Assembly: GCF_014836495.1 (NCBI RefSeq)
Contig: NZ_JACSQT010000002.1
Coordinates: 248,001 to 312,000 of the forward strand
Direction of reading: 5' to 3'
DNA length: 64,000 bases
Source of the DNA: Cytobacillus stercorigallinarum
Lineage (GTDB): Bacteria; Bacillota; Bacilli; Bacillales; Cytobacillaceae
The notes under the pieces were generated by a model. It ran no database searches. It was not told the origin of the DNA and saw only the letters and a program-made list of their open reading frames with translations. The position numbers and the translations under genes were made by a program. Of this stretch, positions 8,574-17,583 are shown piece after piece. How positions within the stretch are numbered: position 1 is the first letter of the stretch; every line of letters begins with the position of its first letter.

Positions 8574-9386
8574 GTGAGTAAAACCGAAATGATATCCACC
8601 ACTCCTGTCAAAAATAAGTCACGAAAAATAAAAACCAAAAGAAACACCGTTTGGATTAGTGTAACATCCGTCATTCTATTTTTAATTACTTGGGAATTGA
8701 TTTCCTATTATAAGCTTATTAACCCGCTATTTATAAGCTCACCTATTAAAATTGTTGAAGCGGCTACAACACTTTTTGCAGACCCTAAGTATTGGCAGCA
8801 TCTAGGTGTTAGTGCATATGAATTTTCTCTTGGATTTATACTAGCCATGGCGATAGGGATTCCGCTTGGCATATTTGCAGGGTGGAACCGTATTTTCAAT
8901 AGTATTATTAGTCCATTTGTATCCGCTCTATACGTCACACCAAAGGTTGCATTATTACCAATCATCATCATTGCTTTTGGAATTGGTGTGGCATCTAAAA
9001 TCGTCGTCGTTTTTTTAATGGCTTTTTTCCCCATTGTCATGAGTGCACAAAAGGCCATGTCCACCTTAGATCAAAACTTAATTAAAGCAGCTCGTAGTTT
9101 TACCGCATCTGAATTCCAAATATTCAAAACGATTGCTCTACCTTCCACGGTTCCTTTTCTTCTAAATGGTATTCGCTTAGGGCTAGGTCAGGGGTTAATC
9201 GCCATTGTCGTTGGAGAAATGTATGCATCTACAGCTGGTATTGGTTATCATCTCACACATGCAGGACAAAATTTAAAAACGGCCGAAATGTTTGTTGGTG
9301 TCGTTGTAATCGCTGTTTCTGGTGTCATTCTCACCGGCGTAATCGGTTTGATTGAAAAAAGATTTAGTTCATGGAAGCCTGAATAA
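8574..9386 (+). CDS. ABC importer permease (SsuC/TauC-like)
   Basis: 270 residues with about six hydrophobic segments after a basic N-terminal tail. The EAA-type coupling loop is visible as AARSFTASEFQIFKTIALPSTVPFLLNGIRLG. Start: GTG at 8574, 9 nt after AAGGAGGA, which itself overlaps the stop of the ATPase gene; a longer in-frame reading back to 8514 would overlap the ATPase and has no ribosome site. Third gene of the importer, closed by a terminator. Confidence 0.88.
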   Translation: MSKTEMISTTPVKNKSRKIKTKRNTVWISVTSVILFLITWELISYYKLINPLFISSPIKIVEAATTLFADPKYWQHLGVSAYEFSLGFILAMAIGIPLGIFAGWNRIFNSIISPFVSALYVTPKVALLPIIIIAFGIGVASKIVVVFLMAFFPIVMSAQKAMSTLDQNLIKAARSFTASEFQIFKTIALPSTVPFLLNGIRLGLGQGLIAIVVGEMYASTAGIGYHLTHAGQNLKTAEMFVGVVVIAVSGVILTGVIGLIEKRFSSWKPE

Positions 9387-9403
9387 TTATCATAAAGCAG
9401 CAT

Positions 9404-9444
9404 AAAAAGGTTGAACTTATCAGTACTATAAGTTCAACCTTTTT
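9404..9444. terminator. Strong, probably bidirectional terminator
   Basis: A 17-bp perfect inverted repeat (9404-9420 with 9428-9444), 7-nt loop, A-run on the left and T-run on the right. It ends the plus-strand ABC operon and could also serve the minus-strand gene at 9541. Confidence 0.9.
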
Positions 9445-9540
9445 GCTATTTTTTATTTTCAGTCTTGACTGCGGTTGGGCTTCATATCTTTAATCTCATA
9501 GCTGGCAACAATGAGTGATGGTTTTTACCATTTTTCCATC

Positions 9541-10563
9541 TTAGTCATGCGGTATTTTTAAAACCATTTTCCCAAATACCTTTCCTTTATCCATTTTTTC
9601 ATGAACATTTTCAATATCCTGTATGTCATATACTCCGTCAATCACTGGCTTTAACTTATGAGCTTCATAGAAATCAATCATTGATTTAAATTCAGAAGCA
9701 CTGCCCATAGTTGTCCCTAAAATATGTAATTGCTTAAAGAAGATTCTTGGCATTACTACTTGCTCTACCGGCCCTAATGTCGCACCAAACGAGACAATTT
9801 TACTACCTGGTTTAGCCAAGTAAATGAGATCATTAAAGGTAGACCCGCCAATACTATCAATGCTTAAATTGGCTCCACCTGACAATGCTTTTAATTGCTT
9901 CACCCAATCCTTATTGCGGTAGTTTACTCCACCAGTAGCACCTAGTTCCTTAGCGTAAGCAATTTTTTCATCACTGCTCGAAGTAACAAAGACAGTCGCT
10001 CCTTTTGCTACAGCAATTTGTAATGCAAAAGTCGCAACACCTCCTCCAACACCCGGAATAATAACGGTATCAGACGGTTTGACCTCTCCTTTTGTAACAA
10101 CCGCTCGGTATGCTGTCAGTGCGCCTAAAGGAATGGCAGCTGCTTCTTCTAATGTTAGATGAGAAGGTTTTTGTAGCACATTTTCAGCAGGTACTGTCAC
10201 ATACTGTGCATAAGTCCCATTAGAAGGAACACCAAGTACTGTATGTTCAGCTTGAGGATAGTCAATGTTATCTCCCCAATCAAGCGCTGGATTGATGACA
10301 ACTTCACTACCTACAGCGATATTTGAAACCCCTTCACCTAATGCTACAATGACACCTGCTCCATCAGAACCTAAAACAGATGGAACCTCGATACCAGGAT
10401 AAGCACCATATCGGATAAATACATCCCGACGATTAACAGCAGCATAATGTAATCTCACGAGCACTTCACCTTTTTTGGGCTGTGGTGTCTCTATTTCTTC
10501 ATAATATAATGGAGCAATTTTATCTCCTTTTTTCATTTTGTCTTTTAATACAACCGCTTTCAT
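9541..10563 (-). CDS. Zinc-type alcohol dehydrogenase-like / quinone oxidoreductase (MDR family)
   Basis: 340 residues. Medium-chain reductase: an N-terminal GroES-like domain (GSDGAGVIVALGEGV) and a C-terminal Rossmann domain with GVGGGVATFALQIA near residue 170. The cysteines that bind structural zinc in alcohol dehydrogenases are absent and the catalytic-zinc Cys is replaced in RRDVFIRYG, so this is probably a zinc-free NAD(P)H-dependent reductase of the YogA/quinone-reductase type. Substrate unknown. It stands alone on the minus strand. Confidence 0.8.
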   Translation of the reverse strand: MKAVVLKDKMKKGDKIAPLYYEEIETPQPKKGEVLVRLHYAAVNRRDVFIRYGAYPGIEVPSVLGSDGAGVIVALGEGVSNIAVGSEVVINPALDWGDNIDYPQAEHTVLGVPSNGTYAQYVTVPAENVLQKPSHLTLEEAAAIPLGALTAYRAVVTKGEVKPSDTVIIPGVGGGVATFALQIAVAKGATVFVTSSSDEKIAYAKELGATGGVNYRNKDWVKQLKALSGGANLSIDSIGGSTFNDLIYLAKPGSKIVSFGATLGPVEQVVMPRIFFKQLHILGTTMGSASEFKSMIDFYEAHKLKPVIDGVYDIQDIENVHEKMDKGKVFGKMVLKIPHD

Positions 10564-10742
10564 TTTTTATTCCCCTTCCCAAATCTGTCCTGTATGTAGG
10601 GCAAATTTTTCACTTAATCAAACATAATACAAGTATAACAAACCGAAAGATTAATTCAAAAATTCTGATTTATTTATGAATATCCTACCAAATTATTTAA
10701 TAAAACATGTAAAGGTTGATTCTATATGCTCGAAACGACAAA

Positions 10743-10784
10743 TGCGAACATAACCAATGAAGATTTCCCCACGATATGTTCGCA
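10743..10784. repeat. Inverted repeat downstream of spo0M
   Basis: Perfect 10-bp arms, TGCGAACATA at 10743-10752 and TATGTTCGCA at 10775-10784, with a 22-nt loop. It lies about 85 nt past the stop of spo0M and upstream of the MDR gene on the minus strand. There is no good T-run, so it may be an operator or a weak terminator. Confidence 0.4.
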
Positions 10785-10867
10785 TAAATTCACGTAAAAA
10801 CAACCATTATAGCTAGAATCATTGTCGTGTGAAGATTCTATTAGCAACCATTAAATATTGTTACAAT

Positions 10868-11641
10868 TTAAGCATATTTACGAATGAGCTCTGTAAGTTT
10901 CGCTTCCATTTGAGGGATATCATTTACAGATAAACGGACTCTTAATTTCGTTTCATCTGTTTCCATAAGTTCTGAAAGAAAGGAGCCAAAATCTCTTGCT
11001 CGGCGATCGACTTCTATGAGTAATTCAACATTACTTTCGTTTTGCTTCATGAAAATCAATTCTATTTCATCCAATCTGCCTCTAAACTCTCCACTAGCAG
11101 GGACAAATTCCCACTCTTGAGCAAATGGATATTTACCTCTTAGTCTTCTAGGTAATTCCTCGCAAACTACTTCTCTTAACCTAAATCCGATATCCTCCAT
11201 GCTATGTAAAATGGAAGAAGATAATTGATTAGGCTCAACCTTTATAAAATCTGTATCATTAGGGTCCATTGCATTCTTAATATCCCCCGAAGTCTGTAAC
11301 CAAACCTTTGTTTTTCCATAAGTCATCGGTGTATCATAAGGTAATTGAAAAGAAAAAGGGATTTCTTTTTCTTCACCTTCTAAAACAGTTATATTTTGTG
11401 TAATCAATTGGCGACATAAAACTGCTGTATGTGTGCTTACTCCATTATCATCATTTTCGACATCATATTTGCAGCATACTTCTATATATAAATGTTCAAT
11501 CTGTTGATCTATTTTCCCTCCGGTTATTGCAATGACACCATCGATTTGTTCGCCTTGCACAAAAGATGCTTTTGCAAGTTTTGTATCCACTTTACAGCCA
11601 CCTATACCCACACTAGCTAAAACTTTAGAAAAGAAACTCAT
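10868..11641 (-). CDS. spo0M: Sporulation-control protein Spo0M
   Basis: 257 residues. The start MSFFSKVLASVGIGGCKVDT and the arrestin-like beta-sandwich body (GEQIDGVIAITGG, EKEIPFSFQLPYDTP) match Spo0M, an arrestin-like cytosolic protein that affects sporulation and cell division in Bacillus. Full length. It is one of the best markers in the window for an endospore former. Single gene with its own spacer on both sides. Confidence 0.92.
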   Translation of the reverse strand: MSFFSKVLASVGIGGCKVDTKLAKASFVQGEQIDGVIAITGGKIDQQIEHLYIEVCCKYDVENDDNGVSTHTAVLCRQLITQNITVLEGEEKEIPFSFQLPYDTPMTYGKTKVWLQTSGDIKNAMDPNDTDFIKVEPNQLSSSILHSMEDIGFRLREVVCEELPRRLRGKYPFAQEWEFVPASGEFRGRLDEIELIFMKQNESNVELLIEVDRRARDFGSFLSELMETDETKLRVRLSVNDIPQMEAKLTELIRKYA

Positions 11642-11944
11642 TCATTTCTTCCTCCTCGTCATATTAATCTTCATCAATATTTTACCATGTAGTGAGGAAT
11701 ATCAACACATATTTCACTTGGCTTTTACTACTTCCGGCTCACATCCCGCTTCACATTTTCCAGGTAATTGGTAAGTAATGATGTAAGAAAAACATGACTT
11801 TCTAATCAATTTAAAGTATGTGTCTCATAAAGTTTCTTTCTGAAAGCAACACTCGATAAAAAGTGTTTTTTTATTCAGATGAAAATGGTAATGAACACTT
11901 CAATAAAAAAGATGCCCACTGATGTTTTAAAATACCGATTTCTC
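11642..11944. other. 303-bp spacer between spo0M and the acyl-CoA operon
   Basis: No ORF with a ribosome site was seen. It holds the 5' region of spo0M and, near 11848-11872, a short hairpin with a T-run. Confidence 0.4.
11848..11872 (+). terminator. Weak terminator-like hairpin
   Basis: Arms AACACT (11848-11853) and AGTGTT (11862-11867) run into seven T on the plus strand. No plus-strand gene precedes it, so its role is unclear. Confidence 0.35.
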
Positions 11945-13132
11945 TCATATGATCCCTTGTTCTTTTAATGCAGCTATTTCTCCTTCACCCAAACCTAATT
12001 CTTCTTGCAAGAACGAATTTGTATGCTCACCGAGTATTGGTGGTGCCAGATCATATCTTATGTTTAATCCAGAGAAGCGTAAAGGGCTTTTCGTTAATTT
12101 CACCTCTCCCATCACTGGATGTGACATCGTTGCAACCGTTTCTCTTGCAAGTACTTGTGGATCATTGAAGGCTTGCATAATACTATTCACTTTTCCAGCA
12201 GGAATACCATATTGGGAAAACTTCTCTAACCAGTTATCTGCTGTATTTGCTAGCATTTGTTCAGCTATCCATGGGACTAATATATCTTTATGCTCTAATC
12301 GTTTTTCGTTTGTTAGAAACCTATGATCGCTTATCCATTCAGGTTTTTCTAATAGCTTGCATAGTTGACTAAATAAATGGTTATTTCCTACACAAATCAT
12401 TAGAGGATGGTCTTTACAATCAAAAACTTGATAGGGGACAACATTGTTATGTTGATTCCCTAACCTTTTAGATTCCATCCCAGTATTTAGGTAACCACTC
12501 GCAATATTGGCCATTGAGCTGATTTGCACATCGAGTAAAGATAAGTCGATATGCTGGCCAACACCATTCTTATCCCGCATCCTTAAAGCGGCTAAGATAC
12601 CTATAGCGACATATTTAGAGGTTAGAATATCCGCAATCGGTATCCCCACTTTTGTTGGTTCACCGTCAGGGTGACCTGTCACATCCATTAACCCACTCAT
12701 CGCTTGAATAACTGGATCAAAACCTGGCTCTGTACGCATTGGACCTGTTTGTCCAAAACCTGTTACAGAACAAAGAATGATCCCATTATTGATTTTTTTT
12801 AATTCATCATAATCAATACCAAGCTTTTTCAATGTCCCTGTTTTAAAGTTTTCAAGAACAATATCAGCTTTTGCTACTAATTGCTTAAATATCGTTAATC
12901 CATCATGAGTTTTTAAATCAAGGGTAAGAGAACGTTTATTCCGATTAGCTGTTAAATAATAACTGCTGTGACCATTTACAAATGGTCCCCAATCTCGCAT
13001 GCTATCAGTACCCAAAGGTGATTCGATTCTGATTACATCGGCACCTAAATCAGCTAATATCATTGAACCAGCCGGTGCAGCGTAAACTCTTGATAAATCT
13101 AATACTCTTATTCCATCCAATGCCCTCTCCAC
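11945..13132 (-). CDS. Class III CoA-transferase (CaiB/BaiF family)
   Basis: 395 residues. MERALDGIRVLDLSRVYAAPAG, LGADVIRIE, NRNKRSLTLDLK and the GIPIAD segment (about residues 164-169, where the catalytic Asp of the family sits) mark a formyl-CoA/carnitine-type CoA-transferase. Such enzymes move CoA between carboxylic acids and so can activate the pathway substrate without ATP. Start: GTG at 13132, after GGAGGAAGTT. It is last in a four-gene operon with a crotonase and two acyl-CoA dehydrogenases; the gap to the crotonase is 25 bp. Confidence 0.9.
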   Translation of the reverse strand: MERALDGIRVLDLSRVYAAPAGSMILADLGADVIRIESPLGTDSMRDWGPFVNGHSSYYLTANRNKRSLTLDLKTHDGLTIFKQLVAKADIVLENFKTGTLKKLGIDYDELKKINNGIILCSVTGFGQTGPMRTEPGFDPVIQAMSGLMDVTGHPDGEPTKVGIPIADILTSKYVAIGILAALRMRDKNGVGQHIDLSLLDVQISSMANIASGYLNTGMESKRLGNQHNNVVPYQVFDCKDHPLMICVGNNHLFSQLCKLLEKPEWISDHRFLTNEKRLEHKDILVPWIAEQMLANTADNWLEKFSQYGIPAGKVNSIMQAFNDPQVLARETVATMSHPVMGEVKLTKSPLRFSGLNIRYDLAPPILGEHTNSFLQEELGLGEGEIAALKEQGII

Positions 13133-13157
13133 AACTTCCTCCCCCCTTTACATCGGT

Positions 13158-13964
13158 TTATTGAAATATCGGTTTTCTTTTCTCTGTTACCGCTTTTACC
13201 CCTTCACGATGATCATCTAATTCGGTTGCGATTGCCATAAACGAAGAAATCATATCTAATGATGACCTTAAGCTCATCGTTTGATTTTGATAGACTGCTC
13301 TTTTAATGAAGCGAATGGCCGTTTGTGGTCCACTAGCTAATTTTTTGGCATAGTTTTCTGTAAAACCTTCCAGCTCATCATCAGCAACTACAAATGTGAC
13401 CAACCCCATTTCTTTCGCTTCACTAGCCGTCAATACTTTCGCTGTCCAAAGCATATCTAAAGCTTTGTCTATGCCAACTATTCTTGGAAGAAAATAAGCA
13501 GCACCATCTCCAGGAACTAAGCCGACTTTTGTATAACTTTCGGATAGTTTCGCTCCTTCTGCGACAATGCGGATATCACACATTAATGCCATATCAAGAC
13601 CTGCGCCAAATGCCGCTCCATTTATTTGTGCAATAACAGGTTGATCAATCTCTTCCAATAATAGCGGAATACGTTGTACCTTTTTCCATAAAGAATTTTT
13701 CCTTGCGAGTCCAGTGGTTACACGATCTTCATCAGAGCGATAAAACCCTCTGCCTGCGCCCATTTCTTTCATATCCCCACCAGCACAAAAGCCTTTTCCA
13801 TTTCCTTTAACAATTACAACACGTATATCATCAGAATCTCGCACAGTCTGTAGTGCATCAATCCATAAATCTAGCATTTCCTCACTAAACGCATTCATTG
13901 CATCTGGGCGGTTTAATATAATTTGTGCAATTCCGTCTCTTACCTCAAAATGTAAATCAGACAT
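13158..13964 (-). CDS. Enoyl-CoA hydratase/isomerase (crotonase) family protein
   Basis: 268 residues. Crotonase fold with the first oxyanion segment at GFCAGGDMKEMG and the second at GAAFGAGLDMALMCD. The two glutamates of true hydratases are not conserved: the first is Asp (GAGLDMAL) and the second falls in SYTKVGL. The VGLVPGDGAAYFLPR block resembles PaaG-type isomerases, so an isomerase or other crotonase reaction is more likely than hydration. AAGGAGG precedes the ATG. Third in the operon. Confidence 0.85.
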   Translation of the reverse strand: MSDLHFEVRDGIAQIILNRPDAMNAFSEEMLDLWIDALQTVRDSDDIRVVIVKGNGKGFCAGGDMKEMGAGRGFYRSDEDRVTTGLARKNSLWKKVQRIPLLLEEIDQPVIAQINGAAFGAGLDMALMCDIRIVAEGAKLSESYTKVGLVPGDGAAYFLPRIVGIDKALDMLWTAKVLTASEAKEMGLVTFVVADDELEGFTENYAKKLASGPQTAIRFIKRAVYQNQTMSLRSSLDMISSFMAIATELDDHREGVKAVTEKRKPIFQ

Positions 13965-13977
13965 CCTTATTACCTCC

Positions 13978-15060
13978 TTATAAAATGGATCTAACTGAGT
14001 GATTATCTACTAATAGTGACCATATAGTGCCTGAATTTTTTTCTATATATGTGCTTAATTCCCCTTGCCAATAGCGTTCATTTCCACCTTCATCACGCCA
14101 TGACCATAACCGTTTTGTTAAATGATGCAGCGTATGTTCATATGTCATCCCAATGGCGCCATGTAGTTGATGGGCAGTCATCGCGATATCCCCTGCAACA
14201 GCACTCACCTTTATCTTTGTCAACATAATAGACAACGCATCATTTCCACCTTGAAGCATTTCCACTGCATTATTAACAGCAGCTAAGCAAGCAGCTGTTT
14301 CTCCGACTAGAAAGGAGATATGCTGTTGCACCGCTTGAAAACGAAATAAATTCCTGCCAAACTGTTTGCGCTCACTTGCATAAAACAGACACTCCTGAAC
14401 TACACGTTCACTAATACCAGTAAGCATCGCCGCTTTAGCCAATGCATACAGTTGCTCTACTTTTTTCTTACTCTCACAATCTTTTATTATTTTGATGGCT
14501 GAATCTTCAATATTGACACCATGAAAAAACAAGGAATCACGTGGTTCACCGGCTAGATTCACTTTTTCATGTATCTTTGACTCATTTACTGGTACGAGGA
14601 CCATTATCCATTGGTTTTGACATTTGGCTAGGGCAACGATTTCTTTCGCTACCCTTCCCCACGGTACGTTCAAAGCCTCTCCGTTTAAGATATAATTACC
14701 GTTATGTTCTCTCACTTCCAAAGGGTTTTGTTCATTAAAATAAAAAGATAGCGGTTGATCATGAGTGATCTTTATCCCGTACTGTGACAGGATCCACTTA
14801 CTGATTAAAGTTTCAGTTAAAGGGAGAGGAATAGGGTACTGACCAACTAATTTAATAACTGTAAAACCATCTTCATAATCTCCACCCACTCCACCATATG
14901 CTTCTGATATATTTACGCCTGTTAGACCCATGTCATTTACGGATGCCCATAACTCATCATCAAACAACCCCATTTGTCCCTTTTCAAGTAATGCCTGTGT
15001 AGATTGTTTCTTCAAGAATTTACTGGCTGAATCATAAATATACTCTTTGATTTCACTCAC
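13978..15060 (-). CDS. Acyl-CoA dehydrogenase, partner subunit of a likely heteromer
   Basis: 360 residues, shorter than usual (about 380-400). The acyl-CoA dehydrogenase C-terminal helices are clear (ASERKQFGRNLFRFQAVQQ, then QLHGAIGMTYEHTLHHL), but the FAD-contact GGTTE motif usual near the C-terminus is absent. It starts at a GTG overlapping the stop of the upstream dehydrogenase by 4 bp. This pairing of a GGTTE-bearing subunit with a shorter one lacking it is the pattern of actinobacterial alpha2-beta2 acyl-CoA dehydrogenases (FadE/ChsE pairs). Role as structural/FAD-sharing partner is inferred. Confidence 0.82.
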   Translation of the reverse strand: MSEIKEYIYDSASKFLKKQSTQALLEKGQMGLFDDELWASVNDMGLTGVNISEAYGGVGGDYEDGFTVIKLVGQYPIPLPLTETLISKWILSQYGIKITHDQPLSFYFNEQNPLEVREHNGNYILNGEALNVPWGRVAKEIVALAKCQNQWIMVLVPVNESKIHEKVNLAGEPRDSLFFHGVNIEDSAIKIIKDCESKKKVEQLYALAKAAMLTGISERVVQECLFYASERKQFGRNLFRFQAVQQHISFLVGETAACLAAVNNAVEMLQGGNDALSIMLTKIKVSAVAGDIAMTAHQLHGAIGMTYEHTLHHLTKRLWSWRDEGGNERYWQGELSTYIEKNSGTIWSLLVDNHSVRSIL

Positions 15061-16211
15061 TGTGACACAACCCCCTTGGCAATAATTCCTCGCAGGATTT
15101 CCGTTGTTCCCCCTCTTAAAGTGAAACCTGGACCATGCAAAATAGACTGTGTATACAGCTCATCGATAGACTTACTATTAAATAATTCGGGATGCTTAGA
15201 TAATACTAACCTCACAGTCTCAGCCACTTTTGTTTCAAAAGTTGTTCCTCTATCTTTAACAAGTGAGGCAATAAACGAAACATCCTTCCCCTCGTCAAGA
15301 TACTTTGCCACACCAATCGATAAATTTCTAATGCTCCAAAGTTCGGGAAGGAGTGACAGCATTTCTGTTAATCCGTCTCGATCATTTATCCTTTTTAGTT
15401 CTTCAATTACCATTGAAAATAACGGGTATGTACTGAGTATTCTTTCGGGTCCACTTCTTTCATAAGCAAGTTCGGCCATTCCTTGTTTCCAACCATTCCC
15501 GACTTGACCGACCACGTGTTCATCAGGAACGAAAACGTTTTCAAAAAACACCTCATTAAAATGATGCGCACCTGTTAAAAAAGTGATTGGGCGAATGGTC
15601 ACACCGTTAACATGTAAATCAACCATTAACTGACTCATACCATCATGGCGATTTTCTTCATTTTGTGGTGATGTTCGACATAGCACCACCATATAGTGAG
15701 CGATATGAGCACCACTTGACCATATCTTCGAACCATTGAGTAGCCAGCCACCATCCGTTCGTACTGCTCGGGTTTTGATAGCAGCTAAATCAGAACCAGC
15801 ATTCGGTTCACTTAAACCTATAGCAAAGAAGCATTCCCCTTTTGTTATTTGCGGTAAAAAAGTCTTTTTTTGATTTTCCGTCCCATATTTAAGAAGCAAT
15901 GGCCCTGTTTGTCTATCAGCAAACCAATGGGCAGCAACGGGTGCCCCGGCTACAAGTAATTCCTCTGTTAAAATATATCTTTCAATTGCGCTTTTTTCAC
16001 TTCCACCATATGATCGCGGCCATGTCATTCCAATCCACCCTTTATCACCTAGCTTTTTCGAAAAAGTAGGTGATTCTCCACTTAACCATGAGTCACATGC
16101 AGGTGTAAAATGACCGGATTGTATTTCTTCTCTTAAAAATGCACGGACTTCATTTCTAAATGACTGCTGATCAGATGTGAATTGAACAGTTGGCACTTCT
16201 AATTTAACCAA
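15057..16211 (-). CDS. Acyl-CoA dehydrogenase, GGTTE-bearing subunit
   Basis: 384 residues. N-terminal domain with WIGMTWPRSYGG, the substrate/FAD segment GLSEPNAGSDLAAIKTRA, then MAELAYERSGPERIL, and the C-terminal RGGTTEILRGI that contacts FAD in the neighbouring subunit. It introduces a trans-2 double bond into an acyl-CoA with electron transfer to ETF. Start: TTG at 16211 after an AGGAGAGGGTG site. First gene of the operon, directly after a sigma-A type promoter, and coupled by a 4-bp overlap to the partner dehydrogenase. Confidence 0.87.
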   Translation of the reverse strand: MVKLEVPTVQFTSDQQSFRNEVRAFLREEIQSGHFTPACDSWLSGESPTFSKKLGDKGWIGMTWPRSYGGSEKSAIERYILTEELLVAGAPVAAHWFADRQTGPLLLKYGTENQKKTFLPQITKGECFFAIGLSEPNAGSDLAAIKTRAVRTDGGWLLNGSKIWSSGAHIAHYMVVLCRTSPQNEENRHDGMSQLMVDLHVNGVTIRPITFLTGAHHFNEVFFENVFVPDEHVVGQVGNGWKQGMAELAYERSGPERILSTYPLFSMVIEELKRINDRDGLTEMLSLLPELWSIRNLSIGVAKYLDEGKDVSFIASLVKDRGTTFETKVAETVRLVLSKHPELFNSKSIDELYTQSILHGPGFTLRGGTTEILRGIIAKGVVSQ

Positions 16212-16231
16212 TACTTTTCACCCTCTCCTTT

Positions 16232-16246
16232 TATCGGTATTCGATA
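16232..16246. promoter_or_regulatory. Candidate operator of the acyl-CoA operon
   Basis: Perfect inverted repeat TATCG-N5-CGATA just downstream of the predicted start of transcription, the usual place for a repressor site. No regulator gene lies next to it. Confidence 0.4.
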
Positions 16247-16265
16247 CTATATATCTATATATAAT

Positions 16266-16294
16266 ATTTTATTCAAAATAATACTTTTTGTCAA
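16266..16294 (-). promoter_or_regulatory. Sigma-A promoter of the acyl-CoA operon
   Basis: On the minus strand a perfect TTGACA (16289-16294) is separated by 17 bp from TAAAAT (16266-16271). Predicted start is near 16259, about 48 nt before the TTG start codon. Confidence 0.7.
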
Positions 16295-16343
16295 TTTTAA
16301 ATATTTAGAATATTCATCAGATGATTCAGCGCTTTAAATCTAA

Positions 16344-16381
16344 AAAAGAGCATCTGAGAACTGTCTCCCAAATGCTCTTTT
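16344..16381 (-). terminator. Terminator after the LysM/NlpC-P60 gene
   Basis: Arms AAAAGAGCAT (16344-16353) and ATGCTCTTTT (16372-16381) form a 10-bp stem ending in a T-run on the minus strand, 10 nt past the gene's stop. Confidence 0.75.
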
Positions 16382-16391
16382 AAATTCGTTT

Positions 16392-17342
16392 TTATAATGC
16401 CGTTTTTGCACCTAAATATTTCGGTTTCCAATAACTTGAAGACATATCAGCAATTGTTACACCTGTACTTGTTCCAGCATGAATAAATTGATTGTTGCCT
16501 AAATAAATACCTGCATGTGATGGCCCTTTTTTATACGTTTCAAAGAAGACAATATCACCCGGTTGTGGAGATGAAACAGATGTAGTCGCTTGCCAAATTG
16601 TCTCCACTGTTCGTGGAATGGAAACGCCTATTTGATTAAAAACATATTTTAAAAATCCACTACAGTCAAACCCAGAAGATGGTGAATTTCCTCCCCATGT
16701 ATAAGGAACCCCGATATGTTTTTTTGCTTCTGTCATTAATGTATTTACCTGTGACTGTTGGTTGGTGCTCGTTTGATTCCCACCTGCCGAAGAGTTAGAT
16801 GAACTCACTTTTAATACCTGCCCTGGACGAATCACATCCGTTGTTAAGTTATTTATGTTTTTTAATTGCGCTACTGATAACTGATGTTTTGAGGCAATTA
16901 ACCAGAGGCTATCACCGGATTTCACTGTATAAGTTGATTGGTTTGTACTAGGGGTTGTTGGCGCTCCCCCTGCACTCCCTTTTAGCTTTAATTTCTGACC
17001 TGGATATATCCTATCGGAACTCAGACCATTGAAGTTTTTTAAATCAATGACAGAGATGCCATATTGCTGTGCGATTTTCCAAAGTGAATCCCCACTTTTG
17101 ACAGTATAGGTACTTGTTTGATCTGATCCATTCACCTTCAGCTTTTGACCAACAACAATTGTAGAACTCGTTAGCTGATTCCACTCCATTAATTGATTGA
17201 TGGAAAGGTTATATGTATTTGACAATTTCCATAATGTATCACCTGATTGTACTGTATGTGTTTGCGCTGCTCCAACTTCTGCATATGTTGCCGCAAAAAG
17301 AGTAGTAGCCGCTGCTATTGACACGAGTTGTTTTTTCATCAC
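16392..17342 (-). CDS. LysM-NlpC/P60 peptidoglycan endopeptidase (LytE/CwlS-like)
   Basis: 316 residues. Signal peptide to about residue 26, three LysM cell-wall-binding repeats (about 28-70, 78-120, 137-179), a Gly/Ser/Asn/Gln linker, and an NlpC/P60 domain from about residue 200. Catalytic residues visible are Cys227 (FDCSGF), His276 (SHAGIY) and His288. It is a secreted D,L-endopeptidase that cuts the gamma-D-Glu-diaminopimelate bond during cell-wall growth and cell separation. LytE of Bacillus subtilis has the same layout with three LysM repeats. AGGAG precedes the ATG. Single-gene unit. Confidence 0.93.
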   Translation of the reverse strand: MMKKQLVSIAAATTLFAATYAEVGAAQTHTVQSGDTLWKLSNTYNLSINQLMEWNQLTSSTIVVGQKLKVNGSDQTSTYTVKSGDSLWKIAQQYGISVIDLKNFNGLSSDRIYPGQKLKLKGSAGGAPTTPSTNQSTYTVKSGDSLWLIASKHQLSVAQLKNINNLTTDVIRPGQVLKVSSSNSSAGGNQTSTNQQSQVNTLMTEAKKHIGVPYTWGGNSPSSGFDCSGFLKYVFNQIGVSIPRTVETIWQATTSVSSPQPGDIVFFETYKKGPSHAGIYLGNNQFIHAGTSTGVTIADMSSSYWKPKYLGAKTAL

Positions 17343-17583
17343 TTGTACACTCCTAATCTATCATTTCTCATTCATGATAGTGGGCATACGATAAAAAACA
17401 AACCGTGTAAAACATGGTTTATATGTAAAATAAATGCAATTTAAAAGAAAATACATACTAAACTTCCAATAGCATCCACAACAAACGGTTCTTTCTCACT
17501 AAAACAAAATGTAACACAAAAGAAAATAGTTTCATTTTGTTTGACTATTTTGTGACACCTATAGCGAAAATGGGACGATTTAA

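Noticed and set aside
17502-17542. Inverted repeat AAACAAAATG / CATTTTGTTT after ywaF
   Set aside because: Low-complexity arms with a 21-nt loop and no T-run; too weak to call a terminator.
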